A stretch of 50,304 nt of DNA from Caballeronia arvi (lineage in GTDB: Bacteria; Pseudomonadota; Gammaproteobacteria; Burkholderiales; Burkholderiaceae), in the NCBI RefSeq assembly GCF_001544695.2, contig NZ_FCOM02000057.1, positions 1 through 50,304 of the forward strand. The letters are read 5' to 3'. The translations under genes and the position numbers were made by a program. Below the pieces are notes generated by a model that worked only from the letters and a program-made list of their open reading frames with translations, was not told the origin of the DNA and made no database searches. This document shows positions 1 to 8,921 of this stretch, one piece after another. Within the stretch, counting starts at the first letter, position 1. Each line of letters starts with the position of its first letter.

Positions 1-78
1 ATCGATGACGGCTTCGTGCTGACGTGTCAGTGTCATCCGCTGAGCGAGCGTGTCGTCGTGAGTTTCGACGAGCGCTAG
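1..78 (+). CDS. paaE: PaaE C-terminus (phenylacetyl-CoA epoxidase reductase), partial
   Basis: Frame 1 is open from the window edge to a TAG at 76-78 and gives 25 residues that include TCQCHPLSERVVVSFDER. This resembles the end of PaaE, where the plant-type 2Fe-2S ferredoxin domain finishes with a TCQ-x-HPL tail. PaaE is the FAD and iron-sulfur reductase that feeds electrons to the PaaABC(D) epoxidase in aerobic phenylacetate degradation. The DUF1835 gene and TetR regulator that follow are the same neighbours that close the paaABCDE operon in Burkholderia, which supports the call. Only the last few codons are in the window, so no other domain can be checked. Confidence 0.75.
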   Translation: MDDGFVLTCQCHPLSERVVVSFDER

Positions 79-162
79 ATCACAGCCGGGCGTCATTCGA
101 TTCGCGTAAACTAGGACCGCCCGACCGAGCGGTCCTTTTGTCTTTCCTGCGTCCCGACACCG

Positions 163-963
163 ATGAACATGATTCACGTCACGAATGGCGATTGCGCGGC
201 CCAAGCCCTCACGGAAGCATTGCGGCGCGCGGAACGCGACGAGCGCGTCATCGCGCTGCGCGACGATCTAGCCGTCGGCCCGATCAGGGATATCGACGAA
301 TCGCCGCTCGCACGCGCGGCGTTCTGGCGTCAGGTCCTGAACAGCGCGATCGACTTCGAGGACGAACTCGAAGAACAGCAGGCGCTCGTCGGCAGCCTCT
401 CGCGCGGCGATAGTCAGATCGTCGTGTGGCACGGTCAGAGCGCGGCCGATCAACTCACGCTGCGGCGCGTGGCCTATCATCTGCGCAATGCGCCGCAGCG
501 CCTGAACGAAGCGAAGCTGAATCACGACGACCTCGCGCTCGCCGACGACGACAAAGACGCGGATCACATAGGCCGCGCCGATCGCGCGACGGCCGTCGGC
601 ATGTTCTCGCCAAAGCAGTTGCTCGCGAAACTGCCGACCGCGGCGCCGATTTCCGTGCTGCGCATCAGCCGCCTGGCACTCGAATGGCAGGAAGCGAAGC
701 ACGCCAGCGCCGACACGCGTCGCCTGCGCGACAACATGCTCGTCTCCGGAACGTGGCTCGATGTCGACGAAGCGCTGCTCGATCTCGCCGGCCCCGAATG
801 GCAACCGGCACGCCAGATCGCCGGCGCCGCGATGGGTCAGCGCTTCGACTTCATGCTCTCCGATTCCATCGCTTTCTGGCGCTGCCGCGAGCTCATCACG
901 GCCGGACGGCTTAAAATCCGCGGCACGCCGTCCGAGATCAATCAGGCCGAGCTGCGCCGCTAA
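163..963 (+). CDS. DUF1835 domain protein
   Basis: A 266-residue protein that starts IHVTNGDCAAQAL, the N-terminal signature of the DUF1835 family. The family has no firmly established biochemical role. It sits between the end of paaE and a TetR gene in the same direction, the arrangement seen beside Burkholderia paaABCDE operons, so it is probably transcribed with the phenylacetate genes, though 84 bases separate it from paaE. No signal peptide or membrane segment is seen, so it should be cytoplasmic. There is no strong ribosome binding site before the ATG. A second ATG lies two codons on and is an alternative start. Family is fairly sure, function unknown. Confidence 0.8.
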   Translation: MNMIHVTNGDCAAQALTEALRRAERDERVIALRDDLAVGPIRDIDESPLARAAFWRQVLNSAIDFEDELEEQQALVGSLSRGDSQIVVWHGQSAADQLTLRRVAYHLRNAPQRLNEAKLNHDDLALADDDKDADHIGRADRATAVGMFSPKQLLAKLPTAAPISVLRISRLALEWQEAKHASADTRRLRDNMLVSGTWLDVDEALLDLAGPEWQPARQIAGAAMGQRFDFMLSDSIAFWRCRELITAGRLKIRGTPSEINQAELRR

Positions 964-990
964 ATCTATAAGAACGCATTCTTCGAACAC

Positions 991-1593
991 ATGGCCCGTA
1001 CCAAAGCGCCCGATCACGAGACGCAACGCGAACAGATCCTCGAACTCGCCGCCGCGAAATTTGCGCAGACGAGCTATCCCAGCACCTCGATGGCCGATCT
1101 CGCTGCCGCGAGCGGCACGTCGAAAGCGCGGCTCTATCACTATTACGAGAGCAAGGAGGCGATCCTCTTCGATCTCCTCGACCGTTACACGAAGCGGCTG
1201 ATGCTGATCATCGCGGAGGTGGAAGGCGCGAGCCAGCGGCGCGGACTGGGCGAGCGCGAGGCTTTCGCCGAGCTCGTACGCGCGTTTCTTGCGGAGTACG
1301 AGACGTCGCACAGCCGGCACGTCGCGCTTCTGAATGATGTGAAGTATCTAGAGGAAGCCCAGCGCGCAATCGTGCTCGACCGGCAGCGCGACATCGTGGC
1401 GGCGTTCGCCCGTCAGCTCGCGCGCGCCTATCCGAAGCGCGCGACGAAGGACAACCAGACCGCGCTCACCATGATGGTCTTCGGCATGATCAACTGGACG
1501 TTCACGTGGCTGAAGCCTGGCGGCAAGCTCGGCTACGGCGAGTTCGCCGAACAGGTCGTCGGCATGATCGAGCACGGGCTCGGTGGCGACTAA
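991..1593 (+). CDS. paaR: TetR/AcrR-family regulator, PaaR-like
   Basis: A 200-residue TetR-type repressor. The N-terminal helix-turn-helix spans about residues 10-55 and contains TSMADLAAASGTSKARLYHYY, with the typical GTSKARLYHYYESKEA recognition helix. The C-terminal part, residues 80-200, is the ligand-binding and dimer domain. It lies 27 bases behind the DUF1835 gene and behind the paaE tail. In Burkholderia a TetR repressor called PaaR occupies this place and responds to phenylacetyl-CoA. The gene name therefore rests on position plus family. Specificity cannot be read from the sequence alone. Confidence 0.8.
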   Translation: MARTKAPDHETQREQILELAAAKFAQTSYPSTSMADLAAASGTSKARLYHYYESKEAILFDLLDRYTKRLMLIIAEVEGASQRRGLGEREAFAELVRAFLAEYETSHSRHVALLNDVKYLEEAQRAIVLDRQRDIVAAFARQLARAYPKRATKDNQTALTMMVFGMINWTFTWLKPGGKLGYGEFAEQVVGMIEHGLGGD

Positions 1594-1810
1594 TTTGATG
1601 CAGCACAACAAACCGGTCGGACGGTGAATCGTTGCTTTCGCGCAATATATTTAAGTCATTGATTTTTATATAATTTAATCGTTTTCATTAGCTGTTTAGA
1701 ACGTAGCGCCTAGGGTCTTTTAAGGGTTTTCCCGTATCCGTTTCTCCGCAATCGGCTAAAATTCGTTTTGCTTTGCAGCATGCTGCATCACGAATGAAGG
1801 AGGAACAACC
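1594..1810. promoter_or_regulatory. AT-rich intergenic region before the GNAT gene
   Basis: This 217-base gap has a strikingly AT-rich core at about 1644-1690 in an otherwise GC-rich genome, as expected for a promoter or nucleoid-protein site. Just before the GTG start at 1811 there is a strong AAGGAGGA ribosome binding site at 1797-1804. No clear terminator for the TetR gene was seen. Confidence 0.4.
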
Positions 1811-2476
1811 GTGGAACTGACCATCAACCGCACTGCCGAGCAGATCGTCGCGAGCGATCAGCCGCTCAAAGACGCGCGTATGCCGGTTCTCGTCCGTGAA
1901 CTGTCGTCGGCAGATCGCGAACGTCTCCTCACGCACTTTCTCGCTCTCGACGAAGACGACCGGCTCTTGCGCTTCGGGCAAGTCGTGCCGGACCACGTCA
2001 TCGAGAATTACGTGCGCAATCTCAACTTCTCGAACGACAAAGTCTTCGGTGTGTTTGGAAGCGCGCTGGAACTGATCGGCGTCGGCCATTTGGCGTATCT
2101 GCCCGCCGAGGGCGACAAGCGCACCGCCGAGTTCGGCGTGTCCGTTCTCGAAAGCGCGCGCGGCCGCGGCATCGGTTCAAAGCTGTTCGAACGCGCCGCC
2201 ATGCGCAGCCGCAACACACAGGTTTCGGTGCTGTACATGCACTGCCTGTCGCGCAATTCGACGATGATGCACATCGCGAAGAAGTCCGGCATGAAGATCG
2301 AATACGCGTACGGCGAAGCGGACGCTTATCTGTCGCTCACGCCCGCGGACCAAGGCAGCCTCATGAGCGAGCTACTTCAGGAGCAAGCAGCCGTCTTCGA
2401 TTACGCGATCAAGCGCCAGGCGCATCGCGCATCGCAAGTTTTTCAAGCGTTCATGCCGACGGCGGACGCTGCGTAG
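1811..2476 (+). CDS. GNAT-family N-acetyltransferase
   Basis: A 221-residue protein whose central part carries the GNAT acetyl-CoA motif: SVLESARGRGIGSKLFERA at about residues 112-130, with the R-G-R-G-I-G pyrophosphate-binding loop. The start is GTG at 1811, chosen because a strong AAGGAGGA site lies six bases upstream. The N-terminal 40 residues and the C-terminal 45 residues are outside the core fold. The substrate is unknown; relatives acetylate small molecules or protein lysines. It is a single gene, followed by a gap before the convergent Lrp gene. Confidence 0.85.
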   Translation: MELTINRTAEQIVASDQPLKDARMPVLVRELSSADRERLLTHFLALDEDDRLLRFGQVVPDHVIENYVRNLNFSNDKVFGVFGSALELIGVGHLAYLPAEGDKRTAEFGVSVLESARGRGIGSKLFERAAMRSRNTQVSVLYMHCLSRNSTMMHIAKKSGMKIEYAYGEADAYLSLTPADQGSLMSELLQEQAAVFDYAIKRQAHRASQVFQAFMPTADAA

Positions 2477-2540
2477 TCTTCTCGGGGTATGCGTTACGAG
2501 TGGGACCAGCAAGGGCGGCACTGACCGCCCTTCATCGTTT

Positions 2541-3044
2541 CTAACGCAGCGGCAAAACCGTCGTTTCCTTGATGCGCTCCAGAGAAAAACTCGAACGCAC
2601 ATCGATGACCGACGGGTGATGCAGCAGTTCGTCCTGCACGAAGCGCGAAAAATCGTCCATGTCGCGCACCTGGACGCGCAGCAGGAAATCCATCTCGCCG
2701 GTCATCGCGTCGCAGGCGACGACTTCCGGCCACGAACGCACCGCTTCGCGAAAAAGATCGCCGTGCGTCCGCGCTTTCGGTGTGCCGGCTACCGCCTGCA
2801 TTCCGCCGCGTTTCTCCAGTCGCACGTTGATATACGCGAGCAATCCGAGCCCGAGCTTTTTGGCGTCGAGCAACGCGACGTACCCGCGAATCACGCCGAT
2901 TTCTTCCAGCCGCCGGATGCGGCGCAGACACGGACTCGGCGACAGATTCACGCGATCCGCGATCTCCTGGTTCGACAGCCGTCCATTTTCCTGAAGAATC
3001 GCGAGAATTTTGCGGTCGATCGTATCCAATTCCGGTTCAGCCAT
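2541..3044 (-). CDS. Lrp/AsnC-family transcriptional regulator
   Basis: A 167-residue Lrp/AsnC protein. It begins LDTIDRKILAILQENGRLSNQ, the usual helix-turn-helix start, with a recognition helix LSPSPCLRRIRRLEE at about residues 34-48. The RAM (ligand-binding) domain spans about residues 65-150. It is divergent from the 4-hydroxyphenylpyruvate dioxygenase gene with 145 bases between the starts, so it most likely controls that gene in response to an aromatic amino acid. This inference comes from position; many Lrp-type regulators sense phenylalanine, tyrosine or branched-chain amino acids. Confidence 0.9.
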   Translation of the reverse strand: MAEPELDTIDRKILAILQENGRLSNQEIADRVNLSPSPCLRRIRRLEEIGVIRGYVALLDAKKLGLGLLAYINVRLEKRGGMQAVAGTPKARTHGDLFREAVRSWPEVVACDAMTGEMDFLLRVQVRDMDDFSRFVQDELLHHPSVIDVRSSFSLERIKETTVLPLR

Positions 3045-3189
3045 TTTATTGCTCCACAGCGCGCCGATTTGGCAGCTTCGTGTGCAATGTTATGAACCAG
3101 CGATTTGTTTCGCAAGTTTTTGCCAGCGCAATCTTATTAAACTGTCTCCACGTCGCGCAATCGCGCCACATTCAAATCAGGAGACACGC

Positions 3190-4293
3190 ATGACCGCAAC
3201 GACTTGGGAGAATCCCGTCGGAACCGATGGCTTCGAATTCATCGAATACACCGCGCCCGATCCCGTCGCGCTCGGCAAACTGTTCGAGCAAATGGGCTTC
3301 ACAGCAATCGCGAAGCATCGTCACAAGGACGTGACGCTGTATCGCCAGGGTGAAATCAACTTCATCGTCAACGCGGAACCTGATTCGTTCGCGCAGCGCT
3401 TCGCGCGCCTCCACGGACCGTCGATCTGCGCGATCGCGTTCCGCGTCGCCGACGCCGCCAAGGCTTACCAACGCGCGCTCGAACTCGGCGCGTGGGGCTT
3501 CGACAACAAGACCGGCCCGATGGAGTTGAACATCCCGGCGATCAAGGGTATCGGCGATTCGCTGATCTATTTCGTCGATCGCTGGCGCGGCAAGAACGGC
3601 GCGCAGCCGGGCAGCATCGGCGATATCAGCATTTACGACGTCGACTTCGAGCCGATTCCCGGCGCGGAGCAGAATCCGGTCGGCCACGGTCTGACCTATA
3701 TCGATCACCTGACGCACAACGTGCATCGCGGCCGCATGGTCGAATGGGCGGAGTTCTACGAACGGCTCTTCAACTTCCGCGAAGTCCGCTATTTCGACAT
3801 CGAAGGCAAGGTGACGGCGGTTAAGTCGAAGGCGATGACGTCGCCCTGCGGCAAGATCCGCATTCCGATCAACGAGGAAGGCTCGGAGACCGCGGGGCAG
3901 ATTCAGGAATATCTGGACGCGTATCACGGCGAGGGCATCCAGCACATCGCGCTCGGTGCGGGCGATATCTACACCACGGTCGACGGCCTGCGCGGGGCGA
4001 AGATCGCGCTGCTCGACACCATCGACACGTATTACGAACTCGTGGATCGCCGCGTGCCGGGTCACGTCGAATCGGTCGCCGAACTGAAGAAGCGCAAGAT
4101 TCTGATCGATGGCACCAAGGACGAAATCCTGCTGCAGATCTTCACGGAAAACCAGATCGGGCCGATCTTCTTCGAGATCATCCAGCGCAAGGGCAATCAG
4201 GGATTCGGTGAAGGCAACTTCAAGGCGCTCTTCGAATCGATCGAACTGGATCAGATGCGGCGCGGCGTGCTGAAGGACACCACCGCCAACTGA
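3190..4293 (+). CDS. hppD: 4-hydroxyphenylpyruvate dioxygenase
   Basis: A 367-residue enzyme that turns 4-hydroxyphenylpyruvate into homogentisate in tyrosine and phenylalanine breakdown. Two VOC domains are visible, at about residues 12-140 and 160-330. The three iron ligands expected for HPPD are seen: His173 in IDHLTHNV, His252 in GIQHIALG and Glu329 in GPIFFEIIQRKG. The start at 3190 follows a CAGGAG ribosome binding site; longer reading upstream has no family similarity. It is divergent from an Lrp regulator and is followed by a strong terminator, so it is probably transcribed alone. The indolepyruvate oxidoreductase downstream fits the same catabolic theme. Confidence 0.97.
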   Translation: MTATTWENPVGTDGFEFIEYTAPDPVALGKLFEQMGFTAIAKHRHKDVTLYRQGEINFIVNAEPDSFAQRFARLHGPSICAIAFRVADAAKAYQRALELGAWGFDNKTGPMELNIPAIKGIGDSLIYFVDRWRGKNGAQPGSIGDISIYDVDFEPIPGAEQNPVGHGLTYIDHLTHNVHRGRMVEWAEFYERLFNFREVRYFDIEGKVTAVKSKAMTSPCGKIRIPINEEGSETAGQIQEYLDAYHGEGIQHIALGAGDIYTTVDGLRGAKIALLDTIDTYYELVDRRVPGHVESVAELKKRKILIDGTKDEILLQIFTENQIGPIFFEIIQRKGNQGFGEGNFKALFESIELDQMRRGVLKDTTAN

Positions 4294-4310
4294 CGGAAAC
4301 GACAGCCGAA

Positions 4311-4341
4311 AAAAAGGGACATGCGATGCATGTCCCTTTTT
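4311..4341 (+). terminator. Intrinsic terminator of hppD
   Basis: A perfect 14-bp stem, AAAAAGGGACATGC at 4311-4324 and its complement at 4328-4341, with a three-base loop. The stem ends in a run of T. It lies 18 bases after the hppD stop. Because the stem also starts with a run of A it could work in both directions and stop the convergent small gene at 4385-4594. Confidence 0.9.
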
Positions 4342-4384
4342 CGTTCCGGCGGCCGGTGCTCGAGGCACGGCCGCGATGACGGGA

Positions 4385-4594
4385 TCAGCCCGCCGTCTCG
4401 TCGTCGCTGCTTTCCGATTCGCGGCGTTTCGTGACGCCAGCCTGAACGGACTGAACGCGCACTTGCGCGACCTGTGCAACCGACGACGCTCCGAACGGCG
4501 TCGCATTATTTGCCCGTGCACCGCCCACCGGCGCGCTGATGGCAAAAAAAGCCGCCGAAACCATCAAGAAATTCTGGACGTGGCGTTGTTTCAT
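4385..4594 (-). CDS. Small exported protein, unknown function
   Basis: A 69-residue protein with a convincing Sec signal peptide: a charged start (MKQRHVQNF), a hydrophobic core at about residues 9-22 and a likely cleavage after GGARA near residue 28. The mature part is only about 40 residues, polar and without cysteines. Before the start there is AAGGAGATAACG on the coding strand, a good ribosome binding site. Burkholderiaceae carry many such short exported proteins of unknown role. It runs convergent to hppD and shares its terminator. Confidence 0.6.
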   Translation of the reverse strand: MKQRHVQNFLMVSAAFFAISAPVGGARANNATPFGASSVAQVAQVRVQSVQAGVTKRRESESSDDETAG

Positions 4595-4938
4595 CGTTAT
4601 CTCCTTCTAACTACGTGCGTACAGCCTGCCTTCGGAAGCCAAACGTGCACAAAAAAAACGGCACGGGGTCTCCGGAAGCCCATTTTAGACAGTCATGAGG
4701 CGCAAGGTTCCACTAGTCGGTCGAATTTACACGCGGTAACAAAACCCACTCCAAGACGGTCAAATCGTCAAGGAATCGACGCAAAGCATAAGTAAGTGAG
4801 GAATTTTTAACGGGTTTGTCCCACTGTCTCGAAAACCCTTAGAACGGCACACTGGAATCCCGGCCCGACCGTTCACAAGACGCGACGGCCCGAAACATGC
4901 TTTGGTGATCCCAAACCTCGGGTGGAGGAAGACACATA
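4595..4938. promoter_or_regulatory. Intergenic region upstream of the IOR gene
   Basis: A 344-base gap between the divergent small exported gene and the indolepyruvate oxidoreductase. It holds the promoters for both. Sequence around 4790-4815 is AT-rich. A GGTGGAGGAAG ribosome binding site lies at 4920-4930, just before the ATG at 4939. I see no RNA gene, repeat or coding frame that I can support here. Confidence 0.4.
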
Positions 4939-7900
4939 ATGAACGCCCCGCTAGACGCAGAACAAAGAGCTTCACTAGAAGCCGCGCTGAAGTCCGTCAC
5001 GCTAGACGACAAATACACGCTCGAACGCGGCCGCGCCTATATGAGCGGCATCCAGGCGCTGGTGCGTCTGCCGATGCTCCAGCAAGAGCGCGACAAGGCC
5101 GCGGGTCTCAATACCGCAGGATTCATCTCCGGCTATCGCGGTTCTCCCCTCGGTGGTCTCGACCAGTCGCTATGGAAGGCGAAGAAGCATCTCGCCGCGC
5201 ATCAGGTCGTGTTTCAGCCGGGCGTGAACGAAGATCTCGCCGCCACCGCCGTGTGGGGCTCGCAGCAAGTCAACCTGTACCCGAGCGCGAAATACGACGG
5301 CGTATTCTCGATGTGGTACGGCAAGGGCCCGGGCGTCGACCGCTCGGGCGATGTCTTCAAGCACGGCAATTCGGCAGGATCGGCTGCGCACGGCGGCGTG
5401 CTGGTGCTCGCGGGCGACGATCACGCCGCGAAGTCATCGACGCTCGCGCATCAGTCGGAGCACCTTTTCAAGGCGTGCGGCCTGCCGGTGCTGTTTCCGT
5501 CGAACGTGCAGGAATATCTCGATTTCGGCCTGCACGGCTGGGCGATGAGCCGCTACTCCGGCCTCTGGGTCGCGATGAAATGCGTGACCGATGTCGTCGA
5601 GTCGTCGGCGTCCGTGGATATCGATCCGCATCGCACGCAAATCGTGATTCCGACCGATTTCGCGATGCCCGATGGCGGCCTGAATATCCGCTGGCCCGAT
5701 CCGCCGCTCGTGCAGGAAGCGCGTCTGCTCGATTACAAGTGGTACGCCGCGCTCGCCTACGTGCGCGCAAACAAGCTGGATCGCGTCGAAATCGATTCGC
5801 CGCATGCGCGCTTCGGCATCATGACCGGCGGCAAGGCCTATCTCGACGTGCGCCAGGCGCTCACCGATCTCGGCCTCGACGACGCAACGTGCTCGCAACT
5901 CGGCATTCGTCTCTACAAGGTCGGCTGCGTGTGGCCGCTCGAAGCGCAAGGCGCGCAGGAATTCGCGCGCGGGCTTGAGGAGATTCTGGTCGTCGAGGAA
6001 AAGCGTCAGATTCTCGAATACGCGATCAAGGAAGAACTGTACAACTGGCCGGATGCGCAACGTCCGCGCGTCTACGGCAAGTTCGACGAGAAAGACGGCG
6101 CCGGCGGCGAATGGTCCGTGCCGATGGGCAACTGGCTGCTTCCGGCGCACTACGAGCTGTCGCCTGCAATCATCGCGAAGGCGATCGCCACTCGTCTCGA
6201 AAAATTCGATCTGCCCGCCGACGTGCGAACGCGCATCGCCGCGCGACTGGCCGTGATCGACGCGAAGGAGAAGTCGCTCGCGCGGCCGCGCGTCGAGGCG
6301 GAGAGGAAGCCGTGGTTCTGCTCGGGCTGTCCGCACAACACGTCGACGAACGTGCCGGAAGGCTCGCGCGCGATGGCCGGCATCGGCTGTCACTACATGA
6401 CGGTCTGGATGGACCGCAGCACGAGCACGTTCAGCCAGATGGGCGGCGAAGGCGTCGCGTGGGTCGGCCAGTCGCCGTTTTCGAACGACAAGCACGTATT
6501 CGCCAATCTCGGCGACGGCACGTACTTCCACTCGGGCCTGCTCGCGATCCGCGCGGCGATCGCGGCGAAGGTGAACATCACCTACAAGATTCTTTACAAC
6601 GATGCGGTTGCGATGACGGGCGGCCAGCCGGTCGACGGCGTGCTGACCGTGCCGCAGATCACGCACCAACTGGCGGCGGAAGGCGCGACGAAGATCGTCA
6701 TCGTGACGGATGAGCCGGAAAAGTACGACGCGAATGTCGGTCTCGCGCCAGGCATCGAAGTACATCATCGCGATGAACTCGATGACATTCAGCGTCAGTT
6801 GCGTGAAATTCCCGGTACGTCGATTCTGATCTACGACCAGACCTGCGCCACGGAAAAGCGTCGACGCAGGAAGCGCGGCGCGTTTCCCGATCCGGCGAAA
6901 CGCGTCGTCATCAACGAGGCGGTTTGCGAGGGTTGCGGCGATTGCTCGGTCAAGTCGAATTGTCTGTCGGTCGAGCCGCTCGAAACCGAGTACGGCACGA
7001 AGCGGCAGATCAATCAGTCGACGTGCAACAAGGACTACTCGTGCCTGAACGGTTTCTGCCCGAGTTTCGTCACGGTGGAAGGCGGGCAACTGAAGAAGCC
7101 GAAGGCGACGAGCGTTTCCGACGATGCGATGCCCGCGGTGCCCACGCCCGAACTGCCGGAAATCGGGCGGCCTTACGGCGTGCTGGTGACGGGCGTCGGC
7201 GGGACGGGCGTCGTGACGATCGGCGCGCTGCTCGGCATGGCGGCGCATCTGGAGCAGAAAGGCGTCACAGTGCTGGATGTCACGGGCCTCGCGCAGAAGG
7301 GCGGCGCCGTGATGAGCCACGTGCAGATCGCGAACCGTCCGGCCGATATCCACGCGACGCGCATTGCGATGGGCGAGGCGGATCTCGTCATCGGCTGCGA
7401 TGCGATCGTCACCGCGAGCAACGAATGCGGCTCGCGAATGCAGCCGGATCACACGCGCGTCGTCGTGAACAGCGCGCAGACGCCGACCGCCGAGTTCATC
7501 AAGAACCCGAACTGGAGTTTTCCGGGCGCGAGCGCGGAGGCGGATATCCGCGCGGCGGCGGGCGAGCACGTCGCTTTGGTCGATGCGAACCGCTTCGCCG
7601 TCGCGCTGATGGGCGATGCGATTTATACGAATCCGTTCGTGCTGGGCTTCGCGTGGCAGAAGGGATGGGTGCCGTTGCGGCATGAATCGCTGGTTCGCGC
7701 GATCGAGCTGAACAACGTGCAGGTCGAGAAGAATCTCGCGGCGTTCGAGTGGGGACGGCGTGCGGCGCACGATCCTTCGAGTGTGACGCGGCTTGCGCAT
7801 GGTTCGGCAGAGGCTGCGCCGGGCAAGATCATCGCGCTGCATACGCCGAAGGCGCTCGATGCTTTGATCGATAAGCGGCTCGACTATCTCGCGCGGTATC

Positions 7901-8508
7901 AGAACGCGGCGTACGCGGCGCGCTATGGGCGGCTGGTGGCGTCGGTGCGTGCTGCCGAGGCCGAGTTGGGCAACGGCGATTATTCGCTGACCGAAGCCGT
8001 CGCGAAGAATCTGCACAAGCTGATGGCCTATAAGGATGAATACGAGGTCGCGCGCTTGTATGCCGATCCGGCTTTCATCGAAAAGGTGCGCGCGAGTTTC
8101 GAAGGCGACTGGAAGATCAAGGTGCATCTCGCGCCGCCTTCTCTTTCGCGGAAAGACTCGCACGGACATCTCGTGAAGAAACAGTACGGACCCTGGATGA
8201 TGTCAGCGATGCGGGTTCTGGCGCGGTTCAAGTTCTTGCGCGGGACTGCGCTGGATCCGTTCGGGCGCACCGAAGAGCGGAAGATGGAGCGCGCTTTGAT
8301 CGACGAGTATGAGGCGCTCGTGCGTGAGTTGATCGGCGGGTTGACCGTGCAGAAGTTGCCGCTGGCGATCGAGCTCGCAAGTCTGCCGGATTCGATGCGC
8401 GGGTACGGGCACATCAAGGAAAACAACGTGAAGGCGGCGAAGGTGAAGTGGGAGAAGTTGTTGGCGCGGTGGCGCGATCCGCAAGGCGACGCGCGGCAAG
8501 TGGCCTGA
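4939..8508 (+). CDS. Indolepyruvate ferredoxin oxidoreductase, single-chain alpha/beta fusion
   Basis: A 1189-residue enzyme of the pyruvate:ferredoxin oxidoreductase superfamily. It decarboxylates aryl pyruvates (from phenylalanine, tyrosine, tryptophan) to aryl-acetyl-CoA using thiamine diphosphate, and reduces an iron-sulfur acceptor. The N-terminal pyrimidine-binding domain shows GYRGSPLGGLDQ at about residue 62. A thiamine diphosphate domain with CSGCPHNTS and NLGDGTYFHSG lies at about residues 450-540. A ferredoxin-like cysteine cluster, CEGCGDCSVKSNC and CNKDYSCLNGFC, is at about residues 660-705. The gamma-type catalytic domain starts with VTGVGGTGVVTIG near residue 750. Archaea split this enzyme into IorA and IorB; the long single chain is common in proteobacteria. 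Co-location with hppD and paa genes fits aromatic amino acid catabolism. Confidence 0.93.
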   Translation: MNAPLDAEQRASLEAALKSVTLDDKYTLERGRAYMSGIQALVRLPMLQQERDKAAGLNTAGFISGYRGSPLGGLDQSLWKAKKHLAAHQVVFQPGVNEDLAATAVWGSQQVNLYPSAKYDGVFSMWYGKGPGVDRSGDVFKHGNSAGSAAHGGVLVLAGDDHAAKSSTLAHQSEHLFKACGLPVLFPSNVQEYLDFGLHGWAMSRYSGLWVAMKCVTDVVESSASVDIDPHRTQIVIPTDFAMPDGGLNIRWPDPPLVQEARLLDYKWYAALAYVRANKLDRVEIDSPHARFGIMTGGKAYLDVRQALTDLGLDDATCSQLGIRLYKVGCVWPLEAQGAQEFARGLEEILVVEEKRQILEYAIKEELYNWPDAQRPRVYGKFDEKDGAGGEWSVPMGNWLLPAHYELSPAIIAKAIATRLEKFDLPADVRTRIAARLAVIDAKEKSLARPRVEAERKPWFCSGCPHNTSTNVPEGSRAMAGIGCHYMTVWMDRSTSTFSQMGGEGVAWVGQSPFSNDKHVFANLGDGTYFHSGLLAIRAAIAAKVNITYKILYNDAVAMTGGQPVDGVLTVPQITHQLAAEGATKIVIVTDEPEKYDANVGLAPGIEVHHRDELDDIQRQLREIPGTSILIYDQTCATEKRRRRKRGAFPDPAKRVVINEAVCEGCGDCSVKSNCLSVEPLETEYGTKRQINQSTCNKDYSCLNGFCPSFVTVEGGQLKKPKATSVSDDAMPAVPTPELPEIGRPYGVLVTGVGGTGVVTIGALLGMAAHLEQKGVTVLDVTGLAQKGGAVMSHVQIANRPADIHATRIAMGEADLVIGCDAIVTASNECGSRMQPDHTRVVVNSAQTPTAEFIKNPNWSFPGASAEADIRAAAGEHVALVDANRFAVALMGDAIYTNPFVLGFAWQKGWVPLRHESLVRAIELNNVQVEKNLAAFEWGRRAAHDPSSVTRLAHGSAEAAPGKIIALHTPKALDALIDKRLDYLARYQNAAYAARYGRLVASVRAAEAELGNGDYSLTEAVAKNLHKLMAYKDEYEVARLYADPAFIEKVRASFEGDWKIKVHLAPPSLSRKDSHGHLVKKQYGPWMMSAMRVLARFKFLRGTALDPFGRTEERKMERALIDEYEALVRELIGGLTVQKLPLAIELASLPDSMRGYGHIKENNVKAAKVKWEKLLARWRDPQGDARQVA

Positions 8509-8531
8509 CGCTTCTCGCTTGACGTTCGGAA

Positions 8532-8560
8532 GGCGGTTCGCGAAAGCGGATCGCCTTTTT
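8532..8560 (+). terminator. Intrinsic terminator of the IOR gene
   Basis: A 10-bp stem with two G-T pairs, 8532-8541 with 8546-8555, closed by a GAAA tetraloop and followed by five T. It lies 23 bases after the oxidoreductase stop. Confidence 0.85.
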
Positions 8561-8650
8561 GCTTTCTGCGCGGCCAATTGAAACGCAAGAAGCGGGACGC
8601 GCCTTCACGACGAGAGCGATAGCCTGACCCCATGATGCTCACGTCATTGG

Positions 8651-8869
8651 ATGGAGCCGAACATGCTGCCGCTTCTCTCGTTTCACGCTCTAGCCGCTCA
8701 TCCGGGTGATGGATTGCGGCCCGAACTTCTGGTCCTGCTTACGCGCCAAACCGGATCTGAAACCAGTCTCAGCGTCTCCTTCGACCCGGACGCAAGCGCC
8801 GACGCGCTTTTGGACGACACTTCGGAGCGACCCATCGGAGCCGAATCATCAACGGCGTCCAAGCCATAA
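8651..8869 (+). CDS. Possible small protein, unknown
   Basis: An open frame of 72 codons with ATG at 8651 (a second ATG at 8663). It is acidic, with no signal peptide and no family that I recognise. It fills part of the 413-base gap between the IOR terminator and the maeB terminator. Codon usage does not clearly favour coding, and there is no strong ribosome binding site. It may be spurious. Confidence 0.25.
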   Translation: MEPNMLPLLSFHALAAHPGDGLRPELLVLLTRQTGSETSLSVSFDPDASADALLDDTSERPIGAESSTASKP

Positions 8870-8902
8870 AAAAACGGCGATCCAGTCTCCCGGATCGCCG
8901 TT
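8866..8902 (-). terminator. Intrinsic terminator of maeB
   Basis: An 11-bp perfect stem, AACGGCGATCC at 8873-8883 with its complement at 8892-8902. Read on the minus strand it is followed by a run of seven T (A on plus, 8868-8874). It lies 19 bases beyond the maeB stop. Confidence 0.9.
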
Positions 8903-8921
8903 CTTCCTTCGGCGCTAAACC

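Noticed and set aside
5434..8169. 911-codon open frame antisense to the indolepyruvate oxidoreductase
   Set aside because: It is a mirror of a strongly conserved gene in GC-rich DNA. The translation is arginine- and histidine-rich and matches no family.
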